In this document: positions 50,786-59,607 of the stretch, piece by piece | Layout of the letters: each line of letters begins with the position of its first letter | Numbering within the stretch: position 1 is the stretch's first letter | Source: Leifsonia sp. SCN 70-46 | Lineage (GTDB): Bacteria; Actinomycetota; Actinomycetes; Actinomycetales; Microbacteriaceae | Length of the DNA: 64,000 nucleotides | Assembly: GCA_001725325.1 (NCBI GenBank) | Contig: MEFY01000001.1 | Span: 124,001-188,000, forward strand | Direction of reading: 5' to 3' | Notes under the pieces: model-generated | Database searches by the model: none | What the model was told of the DNA's origin: nothing | Seen by the model: only the letters and a program-made list of their open reading frames with translations | Translations under genes and position numbers: made by a program

Positions 50786-53700
50786 CAGAGTTGGCTTGCG
50801 CGGTAGGTGATGTCGTAGGTGGTGCCGTTGGCGCCGACGCGGATGGTGAGGTACGCGTCGCTCAGCAGCCCCGCGTCGACGTGGCACGACGACACTCCTG
50901 CTGCCGGACTGAACGTACCGCCCGCGGACGTGCCGCACGCGTATTCGACGGACGTGTATCCCGCGCCGCTCGGCGCGCCGAGCCACGAGAACGTGCCGCT
51001 CCAGGGCGACAGGGCGTTGCCGTCGCTCACGAACGTGAGGCCCGTGAGCCGCGGGTCGACGGGCACGCCGAGCGACTGCGGGCTCGAGGCGACCGTCTGG
51101 CACACGGGGATGCCGTCGTAGGTGCGGCACGCGCGCGCGGTGATCGAGACCTCCTGGCCGTACTGCGTGGTGTCGGCGGCGATGAAGCCGTTGAGGCTCA
51201 CGGGCCCGTACTCGCTGCCGCCGTTGAGGCGGTAGTAGAGGGAGTCCGCGCTGCCGAGCGTCGTGCCGCCCGCGGTGCCGCCCGTGAACACGAAGTCATA
51301 GGTGCTGCCGTTGGCGGAGGGGCCCGAGACCGTGAGGTTCGAGATGACGGGCGGGGGCGTGTGCGCGACGACGCCGGAGCTCACGGTGCATCCCTGCCCG
51401 TTGTAGGCGAAGACGACGAGCGTGTAGGTCGCGTTGGCGGAGAGCCCCGTGAACGTCGTCGACGTGCTCGTGCCCGCCGCGGAGAGGTAGGCGCCGTTCG
51501 AGGTGATCGCGCCGCTCGGGCTGCACGTGGGCGCCGTGCCCGAGTAGGCGGCCGCCGTGTACGCCGTGATCGGACGCCCGTTGGCGCTGAACACGTCGGC
51601 CCAGCCGAGGGACACGGACGTGTCGCTCTGCACGGTCGCGCTCGGCGAGGCGACCGCGATGGGCGGGCCCGCGGGCACGCCCGAGGCGGGCTCGCTCGTG
51701 TTCCACACCGAGAGGGCCGTGAGGGCGGCGTTGCGCGCGCTCACCGTGTAGGTGACGGCGACGCCGTTGCCGAAGCTCCAGCCGAGGCTCGCGGTGCTCA
51801 CCGAGCACGTGCCGCCGCTGCACGACGAGGGGCTCACGTCTCCGGAGTAGCCGCCCACAGCGAGGTGGTACCGGTCGACGGCCGAGCCGCCCGAGGGCGT
51901 CGAGACGGAGTTCCAGCTGAGGATGAGGCCGCGGTCGATGGGCGACGAGCTCAGGGCCGTGGGTGCCGGCGGGATGATGTCCGACCACACGGGGTCGGAG
52001 AGCGTCACGGCGTCCGAGTCGCCTATCGCGTTGGTCGCGACGACCGTGACCGTGACGGCGTTCGACGGGCCGTTGCCCGGCGTCGGGATCGTGCACGTCG
52101 TGCCCGTGCAGTTGGTCACGTCGACGGTCGTGGAGCCCTGCGTGGACGTGACCTTGTAGTTGGTGATGGGCGAGTTGTTGAACGAGCCCGCGTTCCAGCG
52201 CATGGTGATCTGCCGGTCGGAGAACCCGCTGGGCGCGAGGTTGGTGACGGGGTCGGGCCTGTCCTGCACCGAGATCGTGATGCTGCCCCACACGTAGCGG
52301 CTCGGATCGTTCGTCGCGTCGGCGACCTGGTACTGCAGGGTCACGTCGGTGGGCAGCGTCGAGCTCGCGACGGTGACCGCGAGCCTGCTGTTGTCGGCGC
52401 TCGGCACGATGTCGAGGCCCGCGGGCAGCGAGGCGCCGTCGAGGCCGCGGATCGCGAGCACGCGCAGGGGCTTGCCGGGGAACGGGTTCGTGGCCTCGTC
52501 GTTGGCGAGCACGTCGATGCTCGTGGTGCCGCCGCGCTTCGCGACGCCCGTGTCGGGGGCCGGCACGAGCAGGGGCCTCGTGGACGCCACGACGTGCAGC
52601 TCGATGCGCCCCGCGCCGCCCTCGCTCACGGAGTCCTTGACGCCCAGCGTCATGGTGGCGACGGAGCCCTTCGCGGCCTTCTCATCTGCCGTGAGCTTGA
52701 GCACGTTGCCCACGAGTTCGTACGTGAAGCCCTCGGGGGTGGTGAGCACCGAGTACTGCAGCTCGTCGAGGTCGTTCGGGTACGGGTAGGTCGTGAGCTT
52801 GAGGAGGTCGATCTCCTTCGCCTGGCCGGGCTCGAAGTCGATGACGGCCCCGCCGAACACGGGGGGCTGGTTGTCGCGCGGGAGCACGGTGATGGGCAGC
52901 ACGAGGATGGCCTTGCGCCCGGCCGGGTCGCTCGCCGACGACCCGTCGGTCACCTCGAACGAGATGGACGCTGGCCCGAAGTACTTGTCTGCGGACGTGA
53001 ACACGAGCGTGTCCTGGTCGACGACGAGGTCGTCGCCGTTGGCGTGCGTCGCCTGCACCGTGCTCGAGTCGGTGAGCCGCACCTGCTTGCCGCCGACCGC
53101 GATCACGTAGTCGTTGAGGTCGATGACGAGCTGGTCCTCGCTGTTGACCTTGAGCGCGGGGGCGCGGCGGTCGAGCTGCGGCAGGGCGTCGTTGTAGCCG
53201 GGCACGCGGATGAACGCGTAGGTGAAGACCGTCGGATCCTCGGGGTGCGTGACCTTGAACGGGATGATCTGCGCCTTGTTGCCGACGGTCACCTCGATCT
53301 TCTTGTCGTTCGTGACGCGCGCGGCGCCGCCGAAGCCCGAGTAGACGGAGAGGCCGAGCGAGCGGGAGTCGCCGTCGGCGAAGAAGACGTTGGCGAGCAC
53401 GTCGACGGTCACGCGGTCGCGGTCGAGCACGTCGGAGAGGGTGAGCACGCTGTCGGAGGCGACGGGGTACGAGAGCGGCGCGTTCGCGTCGACGGTGACC
53501 CTGATGAAGTTCTGGCTCGTGCCGCCCCGGTCGTTCTCGATCTGGTAGATGACGGCGTAGGTGCCCTCGGCGCGCGGCGGCGTGATGTCGACGACGTCCG
53601 TGCCGACGACCGTCGCGGTGAGCGCCGTCGACGCGTCGGCGGGGGTGGCGGAGACGATGGTGAGCGGGCTGCCGTCGGGGTCGGAGTCGTTGGCGAGCGC

Positions 53701-56673
53701 CTGCACCGAGACGGTGAAGCCGGGGCGCACGGTCACGGCGTCGGCGATCGCGACGGGGTTGCGCGCCCCCTCGAGCCGCGGGCTGATGCCCACGCGCACG
53801 GTGCCCGTCGAGCGCGCCCCGAGCGAGTCGATGACCGTGTAGGTGAAGCTGTCCGTGCCCGCCGAGTAGTCGCCGGCCTGGTAGACGATCGTGTCGGACT
53901 CGACCGAGGTCACGGCGCCCTTCTGCGGGTTCGTCGACTGCCCGATGAGCTGCACCGCGTCGCCGTCCGGGTCGATGCCCGTGAGGGGGACGCGGATGCG
54001 CACCGTCTCCCCCGCGATCACGCGCGCCGTCACCGTCTTGGGCACGGGCGGGTTGTTCGTCGAGGGGTCGGCCTCGCGCACGGCGATGCGCACGAGGGCG
54101 GTGGCCGCCTGGCCGTCCGGGCCCGTCACCTGGTAGGCGGCGGTGAAGTTGCCCGTCTTGTCCGGCGCGAGGTAGCGCAGCACGCGCCCCGAGGCGAAGA
54201 GCAGGCCGGAGCCCTCCGGGAGCTCCTGGTCGAGCTTGGGCTGGAGGGTGAGGTCGAGGCCGTCGGGGTGCTCGTCGTTGTCGAGCACGGGGATGTCGAT
54301 CGCCTCGCCCACGCGCACGGTCACGGTGTCGTCGTTGGCGATGGGCGCCTGCACGCGCTCGGGGTTGGGGATCTCCACGACCGTGATGACGCCCTCGGCG
54401 TCGGCGAGGCCGTTGGTGATGCGGTAGTTGAACGTCACAGGTCCGTCGTCGAGCGGTCCCGTGAGGCTCACGCGCACGAGGCGCTGGTCGAGGATCTCGG
54501 CGCGCACGCCCGAGTCGGAGGCGAGGTTCGAGATGCCCGTCACGAGCAGCACGCCCCCCGCGGGGTCGACGTCGGTGCCGGCGACATCGACGCGCTCGTT
54601 GCGCAGGGGCTTCACGAACACGGTCTTGGGCACCGTGATGGGCTTGGTGTTGGGGTCGGGCGGGCTCGTGACGTCGATGCGCACGAGCCCCGTGACGGTC
54701 TGGTCGCCGTCGGTGACGACGTACTCCAGGTAGTGGCTGCGGATCTGGTCGGTCTGGAACGTGAACGTGCCGGTCTCGTAGCTCGGCGTGATCGTGACGT
54801 CCGTCTTCGCCGGCACGCTGTTGAGCCGCACGACGCCCGTGCCGCCGCGCACGTGGTCGAGCGGCGAGACCGTGACCTCCTCGCCCGCCGACGCGAGCAC
54901 GACGAAGGGGTCGGCGACGATCGGGATGTCCCCGGCCGCGCGGACCGTGACGGAGAGCGTCCCCGAGCTCTCGGCCGTGCCGTCCGACACGACGAGGGAG
55001 ACGGTCTTGACATCTCCCCCCGCGCCCGCGTCGGAGTAGACGACGGCGCCGCCGGGCTTGTACGAGACGCGGTCGGGCTCGGGCGCCGAGGCGTTCGTGA
55101 GGTAGAAGGCGTCGCCGTCCGGGTCGACCCAGTCGCCCAGCACCTGGGTCGTGACGCGGCCGCCCGTCTGCACGACGGCCTTCGTCGAGCGCACCTGCAC
55201 GGGCGGGGAGTTCTCCGATGCGGAGCGCACCGTCACGACGACGGTCGCCGTCGCGCTGCCGCCGCGGCCGTCGGTGATCGTGTAGTCGAACGAGACGGAT
55301 CCCGTCGCCCCCGCCGCGAGCGTGATCTGCACCTGCTGCTGCGAGTTGATGAGGTCGAGCCGGCCGATGCTCTCGTCGAGCGGCGTGACGCCGCTCACGA
55401 TGAGCACGTCGCCGTTGGGGTCGAAGTCGTTGAGCAGCACGGGCAGCACCGACGCGCGGCCGGGGCGCGCGCCGAAGGCGTCGTCGATGGCGACGGGCGG
55501 CTCCTGCACCTTCTCGACCTCGGGCGGCACATCCTCGTCGTTCGGCTGCTCCTGCGGCGGCGTGTCGTCGGTGACGATGAGCTCGTCCCAGTTGTCGATG
55601 AGCTCGCCCTCGCGCTGCACGGCCCACGTCGCGCCCGAGCGGCGGTCGTTGAGCACGGCACGGTCGCCGTTGGTGACGAACGAGAGGCGCGCCGTCGGCT
55701 GCATGTCGTCGAGCTGCCGGGTGGTGCCCGAGCCGTCGCCCGCGCAGCGGCGCCAGCTGTCGCCGCCCGACCACGCCGCGTACTCGCAGCCGTCGACGAC
55801 GAGCGGCCGCGTGGACGTGCCGGACTGCCCGTCGACGAGCGCGACGGGCGCCGCACCGCTCAGCGGGATGCTGAGGAGCCCGGCGCTGTACGACACGAGC
55901 ACGCGGTCGCCGGATGCGGACGCCCACTGCAGCGCGGCGCCCGAGCCGCCGCCGATGAGCGGCGCGAGGTCGGCGGTGCGGCCCTGGAGGTAGACGGTGT
56001 CGGTGTCGGAGTCGAGCACCGCCCAGCGGCCCGCCACCGACGTGATCGAGTAGTCGCCGCCCGTGGGGATGCCCGCGGCCTCGCTGCCCGTCACGACGTC
56101 GGACACGGCGGCGTCGACGCGCAGCACCTGGCCCGTCGAGGGCGAGTAGGCGAACAGCAGGCCGGAGGGGTCGACGGTCACGACGGCCCCGGAGCCGAGA
56201 CTGAGCGTGGAGTCCGCCTCCGCGTCGAAGTGCGAGAAGTCGTTCCACGGCACGATCCACAGCTCGCCCGTGCCGGCCTCGAAGACGATGACGTTCGTGC
56301 CCGCGAGGAACACCTCGGGGCGCGACGGCGGGAGCGCGACGCTCTCCGAGCTCGTCGAGGTCGCGGCATCCACGATGTCGACCTTGTTGCCCGAGCGGTC
56401 GAAGAGCAGCACGACCTGGCCCGATTGCACGACGTCGAGGTCGTCGCCCGTCGTGGAGACGACGCTGTTGAGCTCGAGCACCTCGGTGTTCGCGCGGCCG
56501 ATCGCCTGCTGCTGCGCGTTCGCGACCCACACCGAGCCGTCGCCGAGGTCGACCTTCTGCGCCGTGTAGCCCGTGGAGACGAGCGCGACGGTAGCGACGA
56601 GGGCGGCGATGACCGCCCCGCTCGTCGCACTGATGACGAGGGAGAGGTGACCGCGAAGCCACTTCCTGAACAT
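50785..56673 (-). CDS. Giant membrane-anchored protein with cadherin/Ig-like repeats and FN3 domains
   Basis: 1962 residues. A short cytoplasmic end and one membrane helix (about 12-34) are followed by a propeller-like region (about 40-370), an acidic Pro/Glu linker, about eleven cadherin/Ig-like repeats of roughly 95 residues (about 396-1470) with Asp-rich calcium-type motifs (NDFDPNGD, GIDPDGDAV, NDSDPDGSP), and about five fibronectin III-like domains to the end. There is no LPXTG, no C-terminal helix and no cell-wall anchor, so the C-terminus faces outward. Six Cys pairs in the FN3 part could form disulfides. Adhesion or envelope scaffolding is inferred. Confidence 0.9.
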   Translation of the reverse strand: MFRKWLRGHLSLVISATSGAVIAALVATVALVSTGYTAQKVDLGDGSVWVANAQQQAIGRANTEVLELNSVVSTTGDDLDVVQSGQVVLLFDRSGNKVDIVDAATSTSSESVALPPSRPEVFLAGTNVIVFEAGTGELWIVPWNDFSHFDAEADSTLSLGSGAVVTVDPSGLLFAYSPSTGQVLRVDAAVSDVVTGSEAAGIPTGGDYSITSVAGRWAVLDSDTDTVYLQGRTADLAPLIGGGSGAALQWASASGDRVLVSYSAGLLSIPLSGAAPVALVDGQSGTSTRPLVVDGCEYAAWSGGDSWRRCAGDGSGTTRQLDDMQPTARLSFVTNGDRAVLNDRRSGATWAVQREGELIDNWDELIVTDDTPPQEQPNDEDVPPEVEKVQEPPVAIDDAFGARPGRASVLPVLLNDFDPNGDVLIVSGVTPLDESIGRLDLINSQQQVQITLAAGATGSVSFDYTITDGRGGSATATVVVTVRSASENSPPVQVRSTKAVVQTGGRVTTQVLGDWVDPDGDAFYLTNASAPEPDRVSYKPGGAVVYSDAGAGGDVKTVSLVVSDGTAESSGTLSVTVRAAGDIPIVADPFVVLASAGEEVTVSPLDHVRGGTGVVRLNSVPAKTDVTITPSYETGTFTFQTDQIRSHYLEYVVTDGDQTVTGLVRIDVTSPPDPNTKPITVPKTVFVKPLRNERVDVAGTDVDPAGGVLLVTGISNLASDSGVRAEILDQRLVRVSLTGPLDDGPVTFNYRITNGLADAEGVITVVEIPNPERVQAPIANDDTVTVRVGEAIDIPVLDNDEHPDGLDLTLQPKLDQELPEGSGLLFASGRVLRYLAPDKTGNFTAAYQVTGPDGQAATALVRIAVREADPSTNNPPVPKTVTARVIAGETVRIRVPLTGIDPDGDAVQLIGQSTNPQKGAVTSVESDTIVYQAGDYSAGTDSFTYTVIDSLGARSTGTVRVGISPRLEGARNPVAIADAVTVRPGFTVSVQALANDSDPDGSPLTIVSATPADASTALTATVVGTDVVDITPPRAEGTYAVIYQIENDRGGTSQNFIRVTVDANAPLSYPVASDSVLTLSDVLDRDRVTVDVLANVFFADGDSRSLGLSVYSGFGGAARVTNDKKIEVTVGNKAQIIPFKVTHPEDPTVFTYAFIRVPGYNDALPQLDRRAPALKVNSEDQLVIDLNDYVIAVGGKQVRLTDSSTVQATHANGDDLVVDQDTLVFTSADKYFGPASISFEVTDGSSASDPAGRKAILVLPITVLPRDNQPPVFGGAVIDFEPGQAKEIDLLKLTTYPYPNDLDELQYSVLTTPEGFTYELVGNVLKLTADEKAAKGSVATMTLGVKDSVSEGGAGRIELHVVASTRPLLVPAPDTGVAKRGGTTSIDVLANDEATNPFPGKPLRVLAIRGLDGASLPAGLDIVPSADNSRLAVTVASSTLPTDVTLQYQVADATNDPSRYVWGSITISVQDRPDPVTNLAPSGFSDRQITMRWNAGSFNNSPITNYKVTSTQGSTTVDVTNCTGTTCTIPTPGNGPSNAVTVTVVATNAIGDSDAVTLSDPVWSDIIPPAPTALSSSPIDRGLILSWNSVSTPSGGSAVDRYHLAVGGYSGDVSPSSCSGGTCSVSTASLGWSFGNGVAVTYTVSARNAALTALSVWNTSEPASGVPAGPPIAVASPSATVQSDTSVSLGWADVFSANGRPITAYTAAAYSGTAPTCSPSGAITSNGAYLSAAGTSTSTTFTGLSANATYTLVVFAYNGQGCTVSSGVVAHTPPPVISNLTVSGPSANGSTYDFVFTGGTAGGTTLGSADSLYYRLNGGSEYGPVSLNGFIAADTTQYGQEVSITARACRTYDGIPVCQTVASSPQSLGVPVDPRLTGLTFVSDGNALSPWSGTFSWLGAPSGAGYTSVEYACGTSAGGTFSPAAGVSSCHVDAGLLSDAYLTIRVGANGTTYDITYRASQL

Positions 56674-56683
56674 CGCTAGCCCA

Positions 56684-58105
56684 TCACCGCGGGACGTCCG
56701 CGCACTTCTCTGCGCTCGCGCTGCCGGTCTTGCCGTCGCGGTTCACCGTCACGGTGATGCACACGCGGTCGCCCGGGTTGGCGTCGACGGTGAACTCGGG
56801 GGCGCGCTGGATGCTCGACTCCCCCGTGCTCGTGCTGATCTGGTACGAGTCCTCGGCCTTGAGCCCCGGGTCGCGCCACGAGAACGTGATGGTGTCGCCG
56901 TCCGTCGCCGCCTGCACATCGCTCACGGTGGGGATGTCGGTGCTCGTCGCGCGGATGAGCACGAGCGCCGCGATGGTGCCCAGGGCGAGCACGAGCACGG
57001 CCGCCGCGACGAGGGCCCACGCGAAGGCGCGGACGCCCCTCGGCGTGGCCGCCGCGGGCACGTTGGTCTTGCTGCCGGTCTCGCGCACGATCGTGCCGAC
57101 GGCGCTGTAGGGTCCGGCATCCTCGCCCCGGCGCCTGCGACGGCGCTCCGCGACGGACGACACGGCCTCGTGGCCGCCCTTGAGCCGCGTGCGGTCCTCG
57201 AGGTTCGAGGTGGTCGCGAGGGCCCAGTCGTCCATGACCACCTCGATGGGCGTCTGCGGCACGCCGATCTCGGTCTCGACGGCCTGCAGCTCGCGCACGA
57301 GCTCGAGCACCGACTCGTGGCGGTTCTCCGGCTTGCGCGACATGGCGCGCGCGAGGGCGCGCTCGAGGCTGGCCGGCACGTCGGTGCGGCCGATGGGCGT
57401 GGGCTTCGCGCGGTTGATGCGCGCGATGAGGTCGCTCGACTTGTTCGACTCCCCCGGCTGCTCGAACGGCGAGCGCCCCGCGAGCAGGGAGTACACCGTC
57501 GCGGCGAACGACCAGATCTCCGACTCGATGGTGCCGGCGGTCTCGTCCATGAGCACCTCGGGGGCCGACCACGGGATCGACATGCCCACGGCCTCGAGGT
57601 TCTCGGACTCGCCGAGGGTCGCGGCGATGCCGAAGTCGGAGAGCACGGGGTGCCCGTACGCGGTGAGAAGGATGTTCGAGGGCTTGATGTCGCGGTGCAG
57701 AACCCCCGCGCGGTGCGCGGTCTCGATGGCGCTGCCGATCTTGACCGCGACGCGCAGCACCTCGGCGACGGGGATGCGCTCCGTGCGGTACCGCTGGCTG
57801 AGCGACGACGAGCACAGCTCCATGACGAGGTACGGGCGGCCGTCGGCGGAGATGCTCGCCTGGTAGACCGTGAGGATCGCCGGGTGCGAGCTCAGCTGGG
57901 CCATGAGGTTGGCCTCCGCCGTGAACATCTGGCGCACCTGGTCGTTGACGACCTCGCTCAGCATGACCTTGACCGCGACCTGGCGGCGGGGCATGTTCTG
58001 CTCGTACAGGAAGACGTCGGCGAAGCCGCCGGAGCCGAGCACGTGCACGTGCGCGAATCCGGGCAGCACGGGAGGAGCTGACGGCAGACGACGTGCCACG
58101 AACAC
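56684..58105 (-). CDS. Transmembrane Ser/Thr protein kinase with FN3-like extracellular domain
   Basis: 473 residues. The kinase domain (about 15-275) has the Gly loop GSGGFADVFL, VAVKVM, LHRDIKPSNILL, SDFGIAA and APEVL, all catalytic residues present. A basic linker (RRRRRRGEDAG) leads to one membrane helix (about 357-385) and an extracellular FN3-like domain of about 85 residues (TISFSW-like TITFSWRDPG). No PASTA repeats, unlike PknB. Ten bp before the giant gene; GTG start with a G-rich ribosome site; TACAAT promoter upstream. Confidence 0.9.
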   Translation of the reverse strand: MFVARRLPSAPPVLPGFAHVHVLGSGGFADVFLYEQNMPRRQVAVKVMLSEVVNDQVRQMFTAEANLMAQLSSHPAILTVYQASISADGRPYLVMELCSSSLSQRYRTERIPVAEVLRVAVKIGSAIETAHRAGVLHRDIKPSNILLTAYGHPVLSDFGIAATLGESENLEAVGMSIPWSAPEVLMDETAGTIESEIWSFAATVYSLLAGRSPFEQPGESNKSSDLIARINRAKPTPIGRTDVPASLERALARAMSRKPENRHESVLELVRELQAVETEIGVPQTPIEVVMDDWALATTSNLEDRTRLKGGHEAVSSVAERRRRRRGEDAGPYSAVGTIVRETGSKTNVPAAATPRGVRAFAWALVAAAVLVLALGTIAALVLIRATSTDIPTVSDVQAATDGDTITFSWRDPGLKAEDSYQISTSTGESSIQRAPEFTVDANPGDRVCITVTVNRDGKTGSASAEKCADVPR

Positions 58106-58131
58106 CCCCCAACCCAGACGACGGATTCACT

Positions 58132-58137
58132 ATTGTA
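58132..58137 (-). promoter_or_regulatory. -10 element for the kinase/giant-protein operon
   Basis: TACAAT on the minus strand, 26 nt before the GTG at 58105, predicting a leader of about 20 nt with a G-rich ribosome-binding site. One of the few genes here with a leader. Confidence 0.5.
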
Positions 58138-58165
58138 GGCAGCCGTCGCGGGGCAACGGCCTTGT

Positions 58166-58211
58166 TGGCCCCCCAACGGGGGCCACGGATCGGACCCCCA
58201 TTCACAGGGGT
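58166..58211 (-). terminator. Candidate terminator after the FHA-PP2C pair
   Basis: Two hairpins just past the PP2C stop: ACCCC/GGGGT (58194-58198 with 58207-58211) and an 8-bp GC stem TGGCCCCC/GGGGGCCA (58166-58173 with 58178-58185, loop CAAC). There is no U tract, which is common in actinobacteria. Confidence 0.45.
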
Positions 58212-58222
58212 ACAGATGTGTG

Positions 58223-59053
58223 CTAGTTCGACCTCGAGCGGGGCGCCGTGTCCTCGATGTCGGCGATCTCGGGCGCGTCGAGCACGTCGACGACGATGGC
58301 CGTGACGTTGTCCCTGCCGCCGGCCGCGAGCGCCGCGTCGATGAGCGCGCCCGCGGTCTCGACGGGCGTGAGCCCCGCGGCGAGGTGCAGGCGGATGCGG
58401 TCGTCCGTGACCTCCTTCGTGAGGCCGTCCGAGCAGATGAGCAGGCGCAGGCCCGTGCGGGCGGGGAGCATCCAGAAGTCGGCGTAGGGCTTGGCGTTGA
58501 ACCCCACGGCGCGCGTGATGATGTTGCTGTCGGGGTGGTGCTCGGCCTCGGCGCGCGTGAGGGCACCCGACTCGACGAGCTCCTGCACCACCGAGTGGTC
58601 GGTCGTCACCTGCACGAGCTCGTTGGCCTCGAACGCGTAGACGCGGCTGTCGCCGATGTTGAAGACGGCGAAGTACGCGTCCTTCTCCTGCAGCGTGAGC
58701 ACGGCGCCCGTGACGGTGGTGCCGACGCCGAGCTCGCTGTCGCCCGCGATCTCCGCGATGTCGGCGGTCGCGCGCTCGAGGGCGCGCTCGACCGTGCGCG
58801 GCGCGAGGAAGTCGGAGCCGACGACCTCCGCGAGGCGCTCGACGACCGCGGCGCTCGCGAGGTCTCCCGCCGCATGCCCGCCCATGCCGTCGGCGACCGC
58901 GAAGAGCGGAGACTTGGCCACGAAGCTGTCCTCGTTGGCGCTGCGGCGCTTGCCCGTGTCGGTCGCCGCCGCCCACGCGAGCGTCACGACGGCGCCGGGC
59001 CGCCCGGGGATGGGGATGGCGAGGTTCGCGGTGCTACCGCCGATCTCGGTCAC
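58223..59053 (-). CDS. PP2C-type Ser/Thr protein phosphatase
   Basis: 276 residues. Metal-binding motifs are intact: ANEDSF (about residue 40), VADGMGGH (about 56-61), GDSRVYAF (about 137), SDGLTKEV (about 209) and GGRDNVTAIVVD (about 247). It should reverse phosphorylation by the kinase at 56684. There is no membrane segment. GTG at 59053 overlaps the FHA stop as GTGA, so the reader and eraser of phosphothreonine are made together. Confidence 0.93.
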   Translation of the reverse strand: MTEIGGSTANLAIPIPGRPGAVVTLAWAAATDTGKRRSANEDSFVAKSPLFAVADGMGGHAAGDLASAAVVERLAEVVGSDFLAPRTVERALERATADIAEIAGDSELGVGTTVTGAVLTLQEKDAYFAVFNIGDSRVYAFEANELVQVTTDHSVVQELVESGALTRAEAEHHPDSNIITRAVGFNAKPYADFWMLPARTGLRLLICSDGLTKEVTDDRIRLHLAAGLTPVETAGALIDAALAAGGRDNVTAIVVDVLDAPEIADIEDTAPRSRSN

Positions 59054-59583
59054 GATGGGCCTCGGTCCTGTGCTCGCTCCAGGGGGAGGATCTGGAGGAT
59101 GTTGTCGTCACCAATATCCACCAGCGTGCCGGGCGAGACGACGACCGACTCGCCCTGCAGCAGTTTCCGCGGGCGCGAGCCCGGCACGAGCACGACCGTG
59201 CCGTTGGTGCTGCGCAGGTCGGTGATGACGACGGAGGTGCCGGTCTGGCGCACCTCGACGTGGGTCGACGACACCTCCCGCTGGGGCGAGAGCACGCGCA
59301 CGAGGCGCGGCGGCGCGCCGACGAGGATGCGCGGGGCGCTCGGCCGGCGGCCGATGCGCGCCGGGCGGTCGAGGCCGATGGGGTCTTGCAGCCCGCCGAT
59401 GCGGAAGCTGTAGAACGTCGACACGGGTGTGCGCGGGGCCTTCGTGCGCGCCTCGGTGCGGCGCGGCTCCGGGGCTCTCGCCGCGGGCGCCCCGGGCACG
59501 ACCGTCGGGGCGTCCACGTCGACCGGGAGCGACGGCGCCGCCGGCGTACGGCCGACCACAGTGTCCCCCGTGTCGTGCTTCAC
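59050..59583 (-). CDS. FHA domain protein
   Basis: 177 residues. A Pro/Ala/Arg/Thr-rich head (about 1-60) with several Thr residues that could be kinase targets (DTGDTVVGRTP, APTVVPG) precedes an FHA domain (about 72-170) with IGRRPS, SSTHVEV and LRSTNGTVV. Such heads are phosphorylated in known actinobacterial FHA proteins (family knowledge). GTG start; TACGCT lies 7 nt upstream. Confidence 0.9.
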   Translation of the reverse strand: MKHDTGDTVVGRTPAAPSLPVDVDAPTVVPGAPAARAPEPRRTEARTKAPRTPVSTFYSFRIGGLQDPIGLDRPARIGRRPSAPRILVGAPPRLVRVLSPQREVSSTHVEVRQTGTSVVITDLRSTNGTVVLVPGSRPRKLLQGESVVVSPGTLVDIGDDNILQILPLERAQDRGPS

Positions 59584-59590
59584 ACTAAGG

Positions 59591-59596
59591 AGCGTA
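59591..59596 (-). promoter_or_regulatory. Leaderless -10 element for the FHA-PP2C pair
   Basis: TACGCT on the minus strand, 7 nt before the GTG at 59583. Confidence 0.5.
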
Positions 59597-59607
59597 CCCC
59601 GGCGGCG

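Noticed and set aside
50755..56679. A plus-strand open frame of nearly 2000 codons antisense to the giant protein
   Set aside because: Its product is Arg/Val/Asp/Glu low-complexity typical of antisense frames in GC-rich DNA, with no domains; the minus-strand frame has clear repeats, operon overlaps and a membrane helix.
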